Source: Dinochytrium kinnereticum
Lineage: Eukaryota; Chytridiomycota; Chytridiomycetes; Chytridiales; Chytridiaceae
Direction: 5' to 3'
Assembly (NCBI GenBank): GCA_027604005.1
Contig: JADGJT010000027.1
Coordinates: 7,633-71,632 of the forward strand
DNA length: 64,000 nt
The notes below the pieces were generated by a model. That model was not told the DNA's origin. It did no database searches and saw nothing but the letters and a program-made list of their open reading frames with translations. Below are positions 52,078-63,176 of this stretch, piece after piece; within the stretch, counting starts at the first letter, position 1, and every line of letters begins with the position of its first letter. Both the position numbers and the translations under genes were made by a program.

Positions 52078-54042
52078 ATGAGGACGACACAGGTTGATCC
52101 CCTCACCGCCCTCCCACCGGAACTTGCCTTGCTGATCCTCCAGCTGCTGACCCCCACCGACCTCCACATCCTTTCTCAAATCTCCCGCTCCTGGCGCCGT
52201 CTCTCTTTCCAAGACAAGCTCTGGCGTCCCCACTGCGATGCTGCCAACTTTGGAAACCCCAACCCCTCATGGACACTCCTCACTGGCCGCCCGTCCCGCA
52301 AGATCCCATCCCTCCGAGACCACTACTGGACGCGAATAAAAGTTTTGCGTAATTGGAGGAGAGGAAGAGCGAGGAGGTGTAAGGTTGAGGGGGCTCATGA
52401 GGATGTTGTGCTTGGTGTTGGGGCGTACACTGAGAGCGGGGTGTTGACTTGCGCGAGTGGGAGTAGGGATGGGGAGGTGAAGATTTTTGCGGTGCATTCG
52501 AGGTATTCGAAGGGGTTGGTGAGGTTTTTACCGCATGAGGGGAAGGCTGTGAGTTGTGTTTGGGTTTCGGGGGCGGAGGTTGTGACGGGATCTTATGATG
52601 GATTTGTGTCGGTGGGGAGGTTTATCTTTTTTTTTCTTCTTTTTCTTCTTGCTTTGGTGTGGGTGGGTTGAGAAAAATGATGAGGGTTAAGAGGCTTATT
52701 TGTTTGTCTTTTTTTTTTTTTTTCTTCTGCTTTTTGGGATTGAAGGTTTGGACGAGGGGTTGGACTCCGAATGGCATTGAACTGGAGCCCAAACTCAAGC
52801 GAAGGTACCCGAATGATTCGTCCGTCACGACCATACGCGTCAAGAAGCATCTTATCAGCAGCGGCACGGATTCAGGAAAGGTGTACCTATGGTCCAATGA
52901 CACTGCATCTCCCTCACACACCACGCCCGTCGCCACCTACATGGTCGGAAACGATTCTGAGACGCCTGTTTTAATTGGATCAGTTGATTTCAACGACTAT
53001 GCTGTGTGCGCTGGCACCTCTCAGCCGTCCGTTGTGATATGGAGCAGGTCAGCAGAAGCTGTTTGGGTATTGGAGCATCATTCTATGCCCGTTTCGTGTG
53101 TTAGAATGGTGGATTCTGGATGGATTGTGAGCGGATCGGATGATGGGACTGGTGCTGTTTTGGGGGTTGAGTGGAGGGAAGTTCACGCGAGTAAACCTGT
53201 TTTTAGACGTGCTTTGAAGGGACATACGGCGGGGGTTCGGTGTCTTGAGGTTCGGGATGAGTTTGTGGTGACGGGATCTTATGATCATGTAGTGTGCTTA
53301 TTGTCTCCTTCTTTTTTTTTTTTTTCTGGAAGGGTTGGCTCGCCGTTCTTATTTTTGTTTTCCTTTTTCCATATGAACACTTTATTATCACGGTAGACCA
53401 TTATCCTGTGGAGCCTTACCTCCGGCACCCGCATCACTACCTTTCAAGGCCATAAGGGGGACGTGAACGCCATTGACTGCACCGAGGACGCCATCGTCTC
53501 GGTATCGGACGACCGATCGATTCGGGCATGGGATTTTCGTCACCCCCAAAAGTTCTCCTCATCCTCGTTAACTGCTTTGTCTTCCTCGACGAGTACAGTA
53601 AAATCTTTTGAGTTTAAGAAGGGTGGATGTAAGTGGATAGAAGAGGCTCGGTATGTGCTTTCGCGGTCGGCGGGGTGTAGCTTAGGGGTTGTTGAGCTTT
53701 TTGAGAGGGTTTGTGGGAGGGCTGGAGCGGGCATAACGTAGGTTTTTGTGTTTGTTTTCTTTTTGCGGGTTTTAAATGCGTTTCTTTTTAACAAAGGATT
53801 TTTTTTTTTTTTTTTTTTTTGTTGTTGTTGTTTGTTTGCTGTGTAGACGGGAGGACCTTGTGGCGTTCAAGAATGAGATACGAAAGGAGGCGATGAAAGG
53901 GATTGATGCGGTCTTTGGAGTGGCCATGACCGATGGGGGTGGAAAAGGTCGCCGGAAGGGGTCTAAGGGATTCTTGGTGACCCTTATGCCTGGAAAGGGA
54001 TACCCTGAGGATAATTCTGAGGTTGATGTTGTGGATGAATGA
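52078..54042 (+). CDS. F-box/WD40 protein
   Basis: Probable SCF substrate adaptor. The F-box opens the protein: DPLTALPPELALLILQLLTP and ISRSWRRLSFQDKLWRPHC. WD40 blades follow: CASGSRDGEVKIF, VTGSYDGFVSVG, LISSGTDSGKVYLWSND, CAGTSQPSVVIWS, IVSGSDDGTGAVL, ALKGHTAGVRCLEV with VTGSYDHV/TIILWSL, and TFQGHKGDVNAIDC with VSVSDDRSIRAWDF. Introns with T-rich 3' ends lie near 52620-52745, 53291-53397 and 53740-53846. Last exon REDLVAFKNEIRKEAMKG, ending EDNSEVDVVDE. About 520 aa. Related to the Cdc4/Met30/Pof1 group in layout; orthology not established. Confidence 0.88.
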
Positions 54043-54803
54043 GAGATAAAATTAAAGTAAAGAGCTGGCCTTTTTTCTTTAGAATGAATGGTGATGGAAC
54101 ATCATTCTTTTGTCGTTCATCGCTGCAAACACGCAAACACTGACGTAAAGCGAACGAAAGGAAAGTTATCAGCAGGCGATATCCCTTTCCATCTCAATCG
54201 CAGTGTCTAAACTACTCTTGATCGTCAGTGAGCAAATCCCCCAAACAGCGCCGTGCATACAAGAGTGCAGCGGAGTCCGACGCTTGGGATATGCCGCACG
54301 AGGATGAACACGGGCCACGGGCAGAGTCCACCCTTGACACGAGATGATTTACACGGCAAGGGGCCGGTCGCCGACGCGTCCTTTCCCTCCTCTGCGCGTG
54401 GGGTCGACGCGCTTCTGTTTGGCTTTTTGGAGGCGCCGCTGCACAGGCAAAAGCTTTTTCAAACAAAAATAAACATTTCAAAACAGCCAATTGGATACGG
54501 TGCTGTCACACCATCCTGGCGACGACTCGCAGGATCCCTCCTCACCTGCGTGCCGCTGCCCGTCATCCATCCATCCATTCATTCATTCATTCCTTCATCC
54601 ATTCCTTCATCCATTCATCCGTCCATCCATCCATCGACTTCAGGCCGTCATCCATCCCATCCACATCTCTCCGTCCATCCATCTGCCCACTGCCCTCAGC
54701 TCCGCCTCCCGCCTTATCCACATTGCCCCGCACATCTCTCCACCCAAAGAGCAGCTAGGTGTATTGTCAAGAGCCAGGGACCTGGAGAAGGCCTGCTGTG
54801 TGT
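54043..54803. other. Intergenic region and leader of the PPxY membrane protein
   Basis: 760 bp. Contains the (CATC)n tract noted separately. A 92-codon minus-strand frame (54212-54490) has no supporting features. Confidence 0.45.
54563..54682. repeat. (CATC/CATT)n microsatellite
   Basis: Runs of CCAT, TCAT and CATC with interruptions, about 120 bp, 120-240 bp upstream of the ATG at 54804. The phrase CCGTCATCCATCCATC recurs near 62971 upstream of the Zn2Cys6 gene. Confidence 0.85.
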
Positions 54804-57424
54804 ATGCCCTTTCATCATCCAGCTACCGGCGGCGGCGGCGGTAGCGTTTTGGGACTTGTTGGACAGCAACGTCACAGTTTACCAACTTCTCCATTCCTGA
54901 ACCACCATCCATCTCCTCCAATCACACCCTCTCCCTCTTCCTCTAGGCCCGATCACCATCCCACCTTGGTGAAGCTTCGGGAATCATTGACACCGTCTCA
55001 ACACCACTCACCTCTGAAACCATCATCATCGCAACCACCTTTGCCGAATCTGTTTGCCAAGTCCTCTGTCTTTGATCCTACGGACCCTGTTACGGATATG
55101 GAAGATCCAGTTCTCTTTGACGACGGGCAAAGGATAAAATCACTCTTTAGCGCTATTGCCGTCGCCAAGGAGGTTGGCTCTGCACAAAATACTGGTGGGG
55201 ATGGCTCACTCATTAGCCACTGGCCTGCCCAGCATGGGAGCCCGTCCATTGTGAATGAAGATGGAATCAATCCCTTTCTGGAATTCATGTCGTCCGATGA
55301 AAAGGGAGACGTAAATGCAGAGACCCTCGAGTTTGCGATTGCGAGGGCCGCTTCGATGGTGGCTATGGCGGTCGGTAACGACGATGATGAGATCCTGAAA
55401 AACACACCTCTGCTTTTCCCTCCCTCCATAACGGACAAAAACCCATTCCTCCCTCAACGAGACATGTCTGGAGCGTTTTCGCAGATTGTAAAGTTCAAGA
55501 AGAACCCCTTTGTGTTTGGAGCTGGCGGACCCAATGGGATTGAGTCCTTTGGTAATGCTCCCGGAAGGGATAACTCGTCTGATGGTGGGATCTTCGCCGC
55601 TGGTGGTGGGATCAGACCAGATGGAAAGGATTCCGAACGCGATAAACCACCCCCCGATCTCCTTCCAAAGGTGCCTATGGTCGTTATAGTTGTTGGGAGC
55701 ATTGCCCTTGTCTGTGTTCTGGTAGCCCTTGGATTTGTCCTTGGAAGAAGAACAAAAAGGAGAAGGAGGCAAAGGCGTAGAAGCGCTAATAATGATGAGG
55801 GGGGGGCTGAGGAAGAAGGTATGCTAAGGCATAAGAAGGGAGGTCCGGGTGGGGGTAGTGGAATTGGAAAGGTAAAAGGGAGGAGAAGACGGATGGCCAA
55901 CAATGCAGTCAAGGTCGATCCACCACCCTTGGACCTTATTCGGCGTACCAACGCTGTGTCGAGATGGGCGGCGAGCCTGACAGGCTCCAACATCAGTAGC
56001 GATAGGTCAGCCGCATCTGAGGCAGAGAGACGAAGACAAGATGCGCGAACAGCTGGTAATCGTGGACGCACTCAGCGAAGCGCCGGACGCCGCGATCACG
56101 ACGAGGGAGACGATGACTCGTCATCCTCCATGGATGAGCATGTGGACATTTACGATGATTCTCTGGAAGAGGACGAGGAGTCGCCCGCTGGTCGGGCCAC
56201 CAGCAAGAGTTCCATTCGCAAGCACCTTTATGACCCCGCTTCCTCCAAACATCGAGATTCACTTGTCCTTACCGCCTCTGGGCCCTCTGGTCCGCCTTCG
56301 TCATCTATCGTCTCCGCGTCCCTTCGCGGCTCTCCTCCCTCTTCTTCAACTTCTCGGACGGTGCCCGAGCCATCCGCTCCGCCATTGCTTTTCTCGCTGT
56401 GGGATTATGTCCTTGGTGGGGGTGCGCCACCGCCTCGATACGATAGGGAGGCTGGGCTTGCGTTAGATCCTGCTGGGATTGAGAAGGCGGGAGACCCAGC
56501 CTTGTTTCTCGTAGGGAGGGAGGATTCTACTCGGAGTAAGGGATCTGGAAGGGGTGATGATGATCCTGAGTGTGATGCCGAGGGGGAGAAAGTGTCTTTT
56601 TCTCCGATTCGGAGAGGGGCCTCGTCATCAGAGACGAGATCTAATTTCCAGACGCACAGGCTTGCTTCTTCAACACGACCGCAACCTGTTCGCCAAATGT
56701 CTCTTCAGAAAAAGGAATCTTCTTCTCCTTCCCCCATGAACATTGTCACGCCATTGCCTCTCTATCCACCCGCACATGGTCCCATCCCTCTCCTCTCCTC
56801 TACAGCGCCTATCGAGCCTTCTGCACCTCCTCAACCATTTGATCAAACATGGGAAGACCAACAAGACGTTTACTTCCCTTCCGCACCTTCACCGACCTCC
56901 TCTATGCCCGCCCCTCCGCCCGCTTATACCTCAATACGGTCCGGTGCGCCTCGGTCTGAAGTGTTTCGGGTTGCTGATGGGACCGTTGCTTCGGCTCCTG
57001 GGGCGGAAGCTTGGGAGAGGAGGGTGAGAAGCGGAAGGGAATCGGTTCTGTCAATGGGGAGAGGCGTTGGGGAGTGGGTTGGAATACCCGCGTGGACGAT
57101 TGAAGATGAGATGAGGGAAGAAGAGGAGGGTGAGGAGGAGGTTGATGCGGCGGGGAAAGGGGGTGGTGGGGGGGTTACACGGTCTGAGAGTGCTGTATTG
57201 AGGATGTTGGAGGAGTTACCGGTTGTCATAGGGGAGTTGGAGCCGTCACTTGGGAGTGAGGTAAGGGCTTCTTTCCTATTTTCGTATCTTTCTTCTCTTC
57301 TCTACCATATCGTTGAGGCGTTTTGGAGCAGCTTCTAATCTCCCGTTGTTAACTCTAGCAACCAAATCGAAATCGCCGCGTCGTTATCCCATCTTCCCCG
57401 CGACTTGTTGCGGAGCCCATGTAG
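54804..57424 (+). CDS. Single-pass membrane protein with two PPxY motifs
   Basis: The first in-frame ATG is at 54804. The N-terminal 270 residues are Pro/Ser-rich then mixed (INPFLEFMSSDEKGDVNAET, NPFVFGAGGPNGIESFG). One TM segment (MVVIVVGSIALVCVLVALGF) is followed by a very basic stop-transfer (RRTKRRRRQRRR), so the C-terminal 550 residues should be cytosolic. That part has acidic clusters (DEGDDDSSSSMDEHVD) and two PPxY motifs, PPRY (near 56433) and PPAY (near 56920), which bind WW domains of Rsp5/Nedd4-type ligases. Last intron about 57259-57358 joins to RRVVIPSSPRLVAEPM; unspliced, the frame runs to 57338. No cleavable signal peptide. Possibly a ubiquitin-ligase adaptor or a cargo; inference. 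Confidence 0.75.
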
Positions 57425-58205
57425 GGCTTCACCGTCTTTGACAATGACCACTTTTCGCCCCTGCCCACCCCCTTTTTTTCGGACTCGTCCTTTATTGCAC
57501 TCGTTGGATATTCCTTCCTGTAATTAAATATCCATGATGCATCACGTTTGTGTTTTCTCAGAGGTTCAGGCCGTGCCGGACACGCTCACTGTCTTCAGTT
57601 TATGCTTACTCTTTCAATTTTTTTTTTTTTATTCCCGACCTATGGCTTTTGGTTTTGGTTTGTTTTCTTGTATCTATTCATTTACCTTTTTTTCATAATC
57701 CCTCAGCATACGCTCCAGATGAGCAATCGGGGCGATCTACACCGTTTTCTCCCTTACCTTTTTTTTTTTATGCTCTTCTGTGGGGGTGCTTCATAAGAGC
57801 TTGTGTTGTTTTTTTCTCGTCTTGTCCCTCTTTGTGCGGGGAGAAGTACATTGCATGCTTATACCATCATTCGTATTCTTCGTGAACATGCATTGTGCTT
57901 TTATAGTTGTATGATAAATATCATCTTCCTTTTTACTTATGTGCAGGACTTTTTGGGTTCGTTGGTTTTCGCGAAAACAAAGTTCCACAGCCTTGGCCAT
58001 CACCGTCACCTACTAAGCTAGCGCTGGCAAACTAAACGATCGCTGGCTCATAGACGATTTTTGACTGGCTTGAGATCTTTGTGTTGGTCGAGGAAAGACG
58101 GGAGGTGCGCCGTTCGGTGGAAGATCCAGCTGGCAGCTTCAATCGACCAATCGTAAATCACATTAAGTAACGACGGCTGAACAACCTCAGTGTGCATCAA
58201 GTGCC
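57425..58205. other. Intergenic region
   Basis: 780 bp, T-rich in the first half. No supported gene or RNA. Confidence 0.45.
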
Positions 58206-61200
58206 ATGGGCAAGTCATGCTGTCTCTTAACGATGAAGGTCATCCTACTCCTGTATATTGGGATGAGTGGGAGGGCCGATGCGACTTACAACGATCGTGA
58301 GCCGCTGCATGGAGGTTCGCATTCCCCTGAAGCCTTTCGACACTTTCTCAGACTCTTTCCCTTTACATTGGTTTTTGTTATAAACAGGGTTCTTATTGGG
58401 GCCTTCGCATCTGGCGGATCTACCTGGGTACGATTGGAGGTGAGTAGTTCCCTGTCCGCTTTGCTTTGCAAAGTGACGAAGTCGCTTACCCCTTTGATCT
58501 CTCGTTCAGCATCGATGATACCTCCCACCCCACCAACTTTCACTCCCGAATTCTCTCCTCAAAAGCCTACACTGGCATCGACCCCTTCGTCGACCAACTT
58601 CTCTCCTCGTCGAACCCCCCACAAATCCATCACGAGCATATCTCTTCTCAACGAATCGGCGATCACACCTTGCATCGAGTTAGACCTGTTGTCGATGGTC
58701 TGCGTGTGCATGGCGTTGACCGGGTGCTTGTTAGGCATGAAGAGGCGGAGAGGTGGGTGGCTGCAAGGGTGCCGAGCTTTCGGGGGCTTGGATTTGGTGA
58801 AGAGAATGCTGGGGAGAGGAGAAGGGTTTTCAGGAGAAGTGTTGGGGGGTTTGTTGAGGGGTTTGATGTGAGTCCGGAGGAAGCTGTGGAGATCTCCAGG
58901 CTTGAAGTAGCACGACGGGTGGTTAGGAATGATGGAAAGTTGAAACGACGAGATGGGAAGCCCCGGAAGGACTTTATTGCGGAACCTGTTCTTTATGCCA
59001 CCAAGCGATGGGAGTTGAGTGGGGAAGAATTTGAGCTGAACCCTGCTTACCGTGTTGTGGATTTTTCGCTTCCATCCCATGATCGATATGTCCGGTATGT
59101 TCATGCAGTGGATGGGAGGATTCTTGCGACTGTGCCACTTGTTCATGGCTCTGGGGAGATCGGGAGGGTGTTTGGGGAGAAGACGGTGGTGAGGAAGTTG
59201 CCGGGGGATATGCCTGTGTTTACTGAGTTGTTGGATGTTGAGTTTCCAGTTACGTCGAATGGGGGGTTTGGGATACGCGGAAAGAATTTCCGGGGGTTCA
59301 ATACCTGTATGGCTTACAGGTACGCCTTGCTTTCTGCTTCCCTTTAATATTTTGTCATGTGCTATTGAAATATGCCTTCATGGGTCCCCATAGCATACTT
59401 ACATTTCTTTCTTTCTTGACCTTAAAGATGTGCAAACGGCACTGGTCGCTCCGGAAATTTCACAGGTCTTGATGGTACTTGCAATGACGATGGAAGTCTA
59501 TGTGTCGACCTCCCCGAAGATTTCAAGACCTCCCAAACTGTTCTCCCTTCTGGCGTTCACACCGTTCCCGTATACTTTGCAACCGACGGCAAATTCATTG
59601 ACCTTGATCGAAACTGGACAGCAGATGGGTTTCCGAACGGAAGGATTCTTTTGAAATGGACAGAAGCGACTCTTCTTGCTCCTCGGATTCAGAGACCCAA
59701 TTCCACGTTTCCTGGAACTCAAGATTATGTTTGGGGATCTGATACAGACTTTTCAAGTTATTCTGGGAGGGAGAAAGATGATTCGTTTGCGGAGTTACAG
59801 GCTTATCATTCTTTCACTTTGCACTTTGAGTTCATGAAGAATTTATTGAAGGATCCTTTATTCTGTCTTACTGGTCGAGGTGTCAACTGCACAGATGTTG
59901 ATCCAATCCAGAATCTCTCCTCAACACCATGGACGCGACAAACCCGTTTCGTGGTCAACTACGTCTCTTCAGCCTCCTCGTCGGAGGACGGGCTAGGTCT
60001 GATTGACCAGCTGGAGAAAGGGCTTGGTAAGAATATAGAGACGCCAATTGTGTTTACGGGGGTTGAGCCTTACGGAGAGGCGTTTTACTCGGGGAGTGGG
60101 TATCAGCCGCCTTTAGATAAGGAAGCTGGGGGATTGGATGCGGAATGGATGGGAGCTTGCGAGGATTTGGAATGTGTTGTTGTAGGGTCGTTGCCTTACG
60201 CGTTCTTTGCGTTAGGTCAAAATAGCAGATTTGACTGGTCGATTAACCAGTGTATCGTTTTTCATGAGGTTTGAGCTGACTCCTCCGTTGTCATTTTTGC
60301 CTTCTGTTCTTTCTTTCTTTCTCGTTTTGGCTTGTTTACTGACGTTCACTCCTTTATCTCTTACTTATCCAGCTCACTCATGCAATTGTTGCCAAGTTTA
60401 TACCGGACTTGCCTTCTTTTGCTTGGACGGATCGCGGGCTGCAGAGCGACCCTGGGGCAATGAATGAGGCTTGGGCAGATTACTTTGCAGCTATTCATTG
60501 CGGGGTCTCAAATTTCTACACCTCTTATAATGGACAACCTAGAAGAAATCTGAATAATGATTTTGACTGTTCGTTCATGGTTGGGGCCATCCATAACGGT
60601 ATTTGACGATTTTTCTTCCATTTTTCTCACACATGTGTTTATTCTAATACTCGTACGTCCACTTATATTCTTTTTCACGTTTTTGGAAAAAAGATGGGCA
60701 AATATTTAGCGGCGCGTTCTGGACCCTTCGGAAGCTTCTTCCAGACGAGGCAGCACGCACTGAATTTGATCGCGTCATTCTCAACGCCCTCTCAATGGGC
60801 CAGCCGACCGACACTTTCGCCTCCCAATTCCTCCTAGTCCACTCTCTTTTGAGAAATCATACCGTTCCTGCTATCTCATCGCTCGCACCACGCGCTCTGG
60901 CCGAGTTTGAGAAAAGGGAGCTAAAGTGTGATAGAAGCACGTTTTATTATGAGACTATGGATAGTACTTTTGGCTTGCCTCCCGCAACGTTGACGAGCGT
61001 CGGGGTTGCTACGTTGCCTAATCAGTTGATTTTTACACCGAGGGGTGGGGACTGGGGTTTTTTGTTTCAGTGGAAGCAATGGTATTTCGTCTTTTGTTTA
61101 CTTGATACTAATATTGGTGCTTAGGTACAACTCACCGGTCTTGGGGCCTTCCCAAATCGGGTATGGCAGGATACGCTTAAAGTATCTCCTTAGTCATGGA

Positions 61201-62637
61201 TGCCCACTCTTCCTCACCCCTGATAATCGAACCCAGATAACGTCGCTAGCGTCGAAATCCACTTCGAAATTCTCTGGGTCCACTTCTTATGGCCCTTACG
61301 CCGGTACCCGCCCCGCTATCACTGGTCCGTCCTTCCCAGTGAAAGGCGTAGCCAGATGTCCGAACCCCGACGGCGGGACCGTCGACGTTCCTGTGGATTG
61401 GGTCGACGCTGACCTTGATGTCGTTAAGTACGGGTACGGGTCCATTTCTATTTCATTCCAGAGAACAAATCAGCATGGAAAGGCAGTTGAGAAGGGAAGC
61501 CAATACGCTGGGGCGGATGGTAAGGCCAAGGTTTATGTTTGGATCGCGCATGGAATCCCTGCTGGCGTCACTCTCTATTCTTCGGATTTGAGGCTTTTGG
61601 GTTGGACTAGAGTTGTTAACTTGACTATTGCTTATGGGGGGGCAGTGGTTGGAGGGACTGGGATCTTGGCTCTTTTTGGTCTCCTCGCGCTTTTGATTAT
61701 GATGATTCCTAGATGGATTTCTGCGAAGGCGGCCAATGATAAGAGTCGTGAAACCGACAACGGAGAGAGATCGGGGATTGTTTGCCCAGAGGAGGTAGTG
61801 GTTGTAAAGAAGGAGGAACCGTTATCCACGGTTAAAGTTATCTCTGCCGAGGAGCTATCTGCCGCGATTAGTGAGAAGCTGACGCCTAACGACGAGTCCG
61901 TTCGGGTGACTAAAGTTGCTGAGGAACGTTTCAATGAATCGGCTGATGCGCCTAGCACACCACTTCCTGGTGAAGTGGAGGAGGCTGTTGTGGCGACCTT
62001 TGATGGTGAAACTGCCGAGGTCAAGGAGCAAAATGCTTTGAACTCGTCGGGGAACGATGCAGTCTTTCGACTGGGTGCGAAATCTTCAGATGATTCCGAT
62101 GACTGCATTCAGCTGAAATATCGAAAAACTCAGCGCGTCATCGCCACTACTGCGATCTTCATTCACGTTCTCCTCGCAAGCTGCCTACTTGGTGGATGTG
62201 TTGTATCAGCGCTTGTAGCAGACCTTTATGTTCCCGCTAGGATCCTGGGAGTTCGGTGGGCAATCATTGGCATCTTTTTCGTTGTGTTGCTCGACTGGTT
62301 GCTGGTTGCTGCCATATGGTGGGCCTCATCTACTAACGCTGAGATGGTCTACCCTGTTTTGGAGAGGCGCTGGATTAAACTGCCAGGGCTGGTGTTTCTG
62401 GCTGGGACGGTGGTCCTAATTGGGGGAGCTGCTGGCTCACTTGTGACTGGGTCCTTGAATCCTATGGGGTCGACTGAAGCTATGGCGGGGTTTTTAGCGG
62501 TGCTGTTTTTGGGGGGATTTGCGGTGAGAGCGGTTGGACATGGGTATCTGTTGGTGATGGCTATCTGGTGGTGGTGGGTGGTTGATGGAGGGAAAGAGAC
62601 TGTTATGGGGAAAAAGACAGTGCATGCACAAGAGTGA
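58206..62637 (+). CDS. Gluzincin metalloprotease (M36/M4-like) fused to a five-helix membrane domain
   Basis: Signal peptide: MGKSCCLLTMKVILLLYIGM, cleavage near GRADA. Fungalysin/thermolysin-type propeptide (HTLHRVRPVVDGLRVHGVDR, with a PepSY-like part AYRVVDFSLPSHDRYVRYVH). Catalytic domain: HExxH is FHELTHAI with an intron (about 60269-60371) between E and L. The third zinc ligand is in MNEAWADYFAAI, 55-60 residues on. The Cys-rich insert GFNTCMAYRCANGTG lies before it. Beyond the protease are an extracellular Gly/Ser domain, then TM1 (GGTGILALFGLLALLIMMIP). A cytosolic acidic loop of about 130 residues and four more TM helices follow (ATTAIFIHVLLASCLLGGCV, WAIIGIFFVVLLDWLLVAAI, LPGLVFLAGTVVLIGGAAGS, AGFLAVLFLGGFAVRAVGHG). 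Ordinary fungalysins are secreted and stop before any membrane domain. The fusion is read from continuous, in-frame exons. Confidence 0.85.
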
Positions 62638-63176
62638 AGGCCTCTTTGCTCAACCTTCTTTTTTCTTCTTCTGTTTTTTGCCTCTTTCCTCGTCCTTTGA
62701 GTGGTTCTTCATTCCTTGACCAAGTCGTCGATCCCATCATCTCCTTCAGCCATCCTCGTGTGAATAAACCATTGAACCCCTGCCTTTCCTCACCTCCGTC
62801 GCGTCGAGGCTGCGTGTGGCCATCACGTCGTGCCGCGCCTGTCCCTTTGTTTCAAACTGCCTGAGTGACGTACAAATCTGCAATTCTTCAGACGCAGAAC
62901 TCAAAGCCTTTCCACCGTCACATCCAACCGACCGCCCCGTCACCGTCACCGCAGGAGGCCGTGCTGCTGCTGCCGTCATCCATCCATCGACGCATCATTG
63001 TCTGCATACCTTGCGCCTGCCGGCTTATTGGGGAGTTTGCTGGGCTTACTGCTGGGCCATATCTAAAACACTCACACGGAGGCCGTACACAGTATTACGC
63101 CACCGGCTCGCTTGACTTCCTGAGCAGGATATATACCCGATTCTCTTCGATCGGCCGGAGAGGAGTGACCAACGAT
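62638..63176. other. Intergenic region and leader of the Zn2Cys6 gene
   Basis: 540 bp. Contains CCGTCATCCATCCATC near 62971, similar to the 54.6 kb tract. No gene seen. Confidence 0.45.

Noticed and set aside
54212..54490. 92-codon minus-strand frame
   Set aside because: Arg/Ala/Ser-rich without domain, promoter or splice support; lies in the leader region of another gene.
54563..54682. Regular CATC repeats considered as a CRISPR-like array
   Set aside because: Four-base microsatellite without spacers, in a eukaryotic genome.
57259..57338. Unspliced C-terminus of the PPxY membrane protein (ASFLFSYLSSLL)
   Set aside because: A GTAAGG donor and CTCTAG acceptor join to a more protein-like basic ending, so the hydrophobic tail is probably intron translation.
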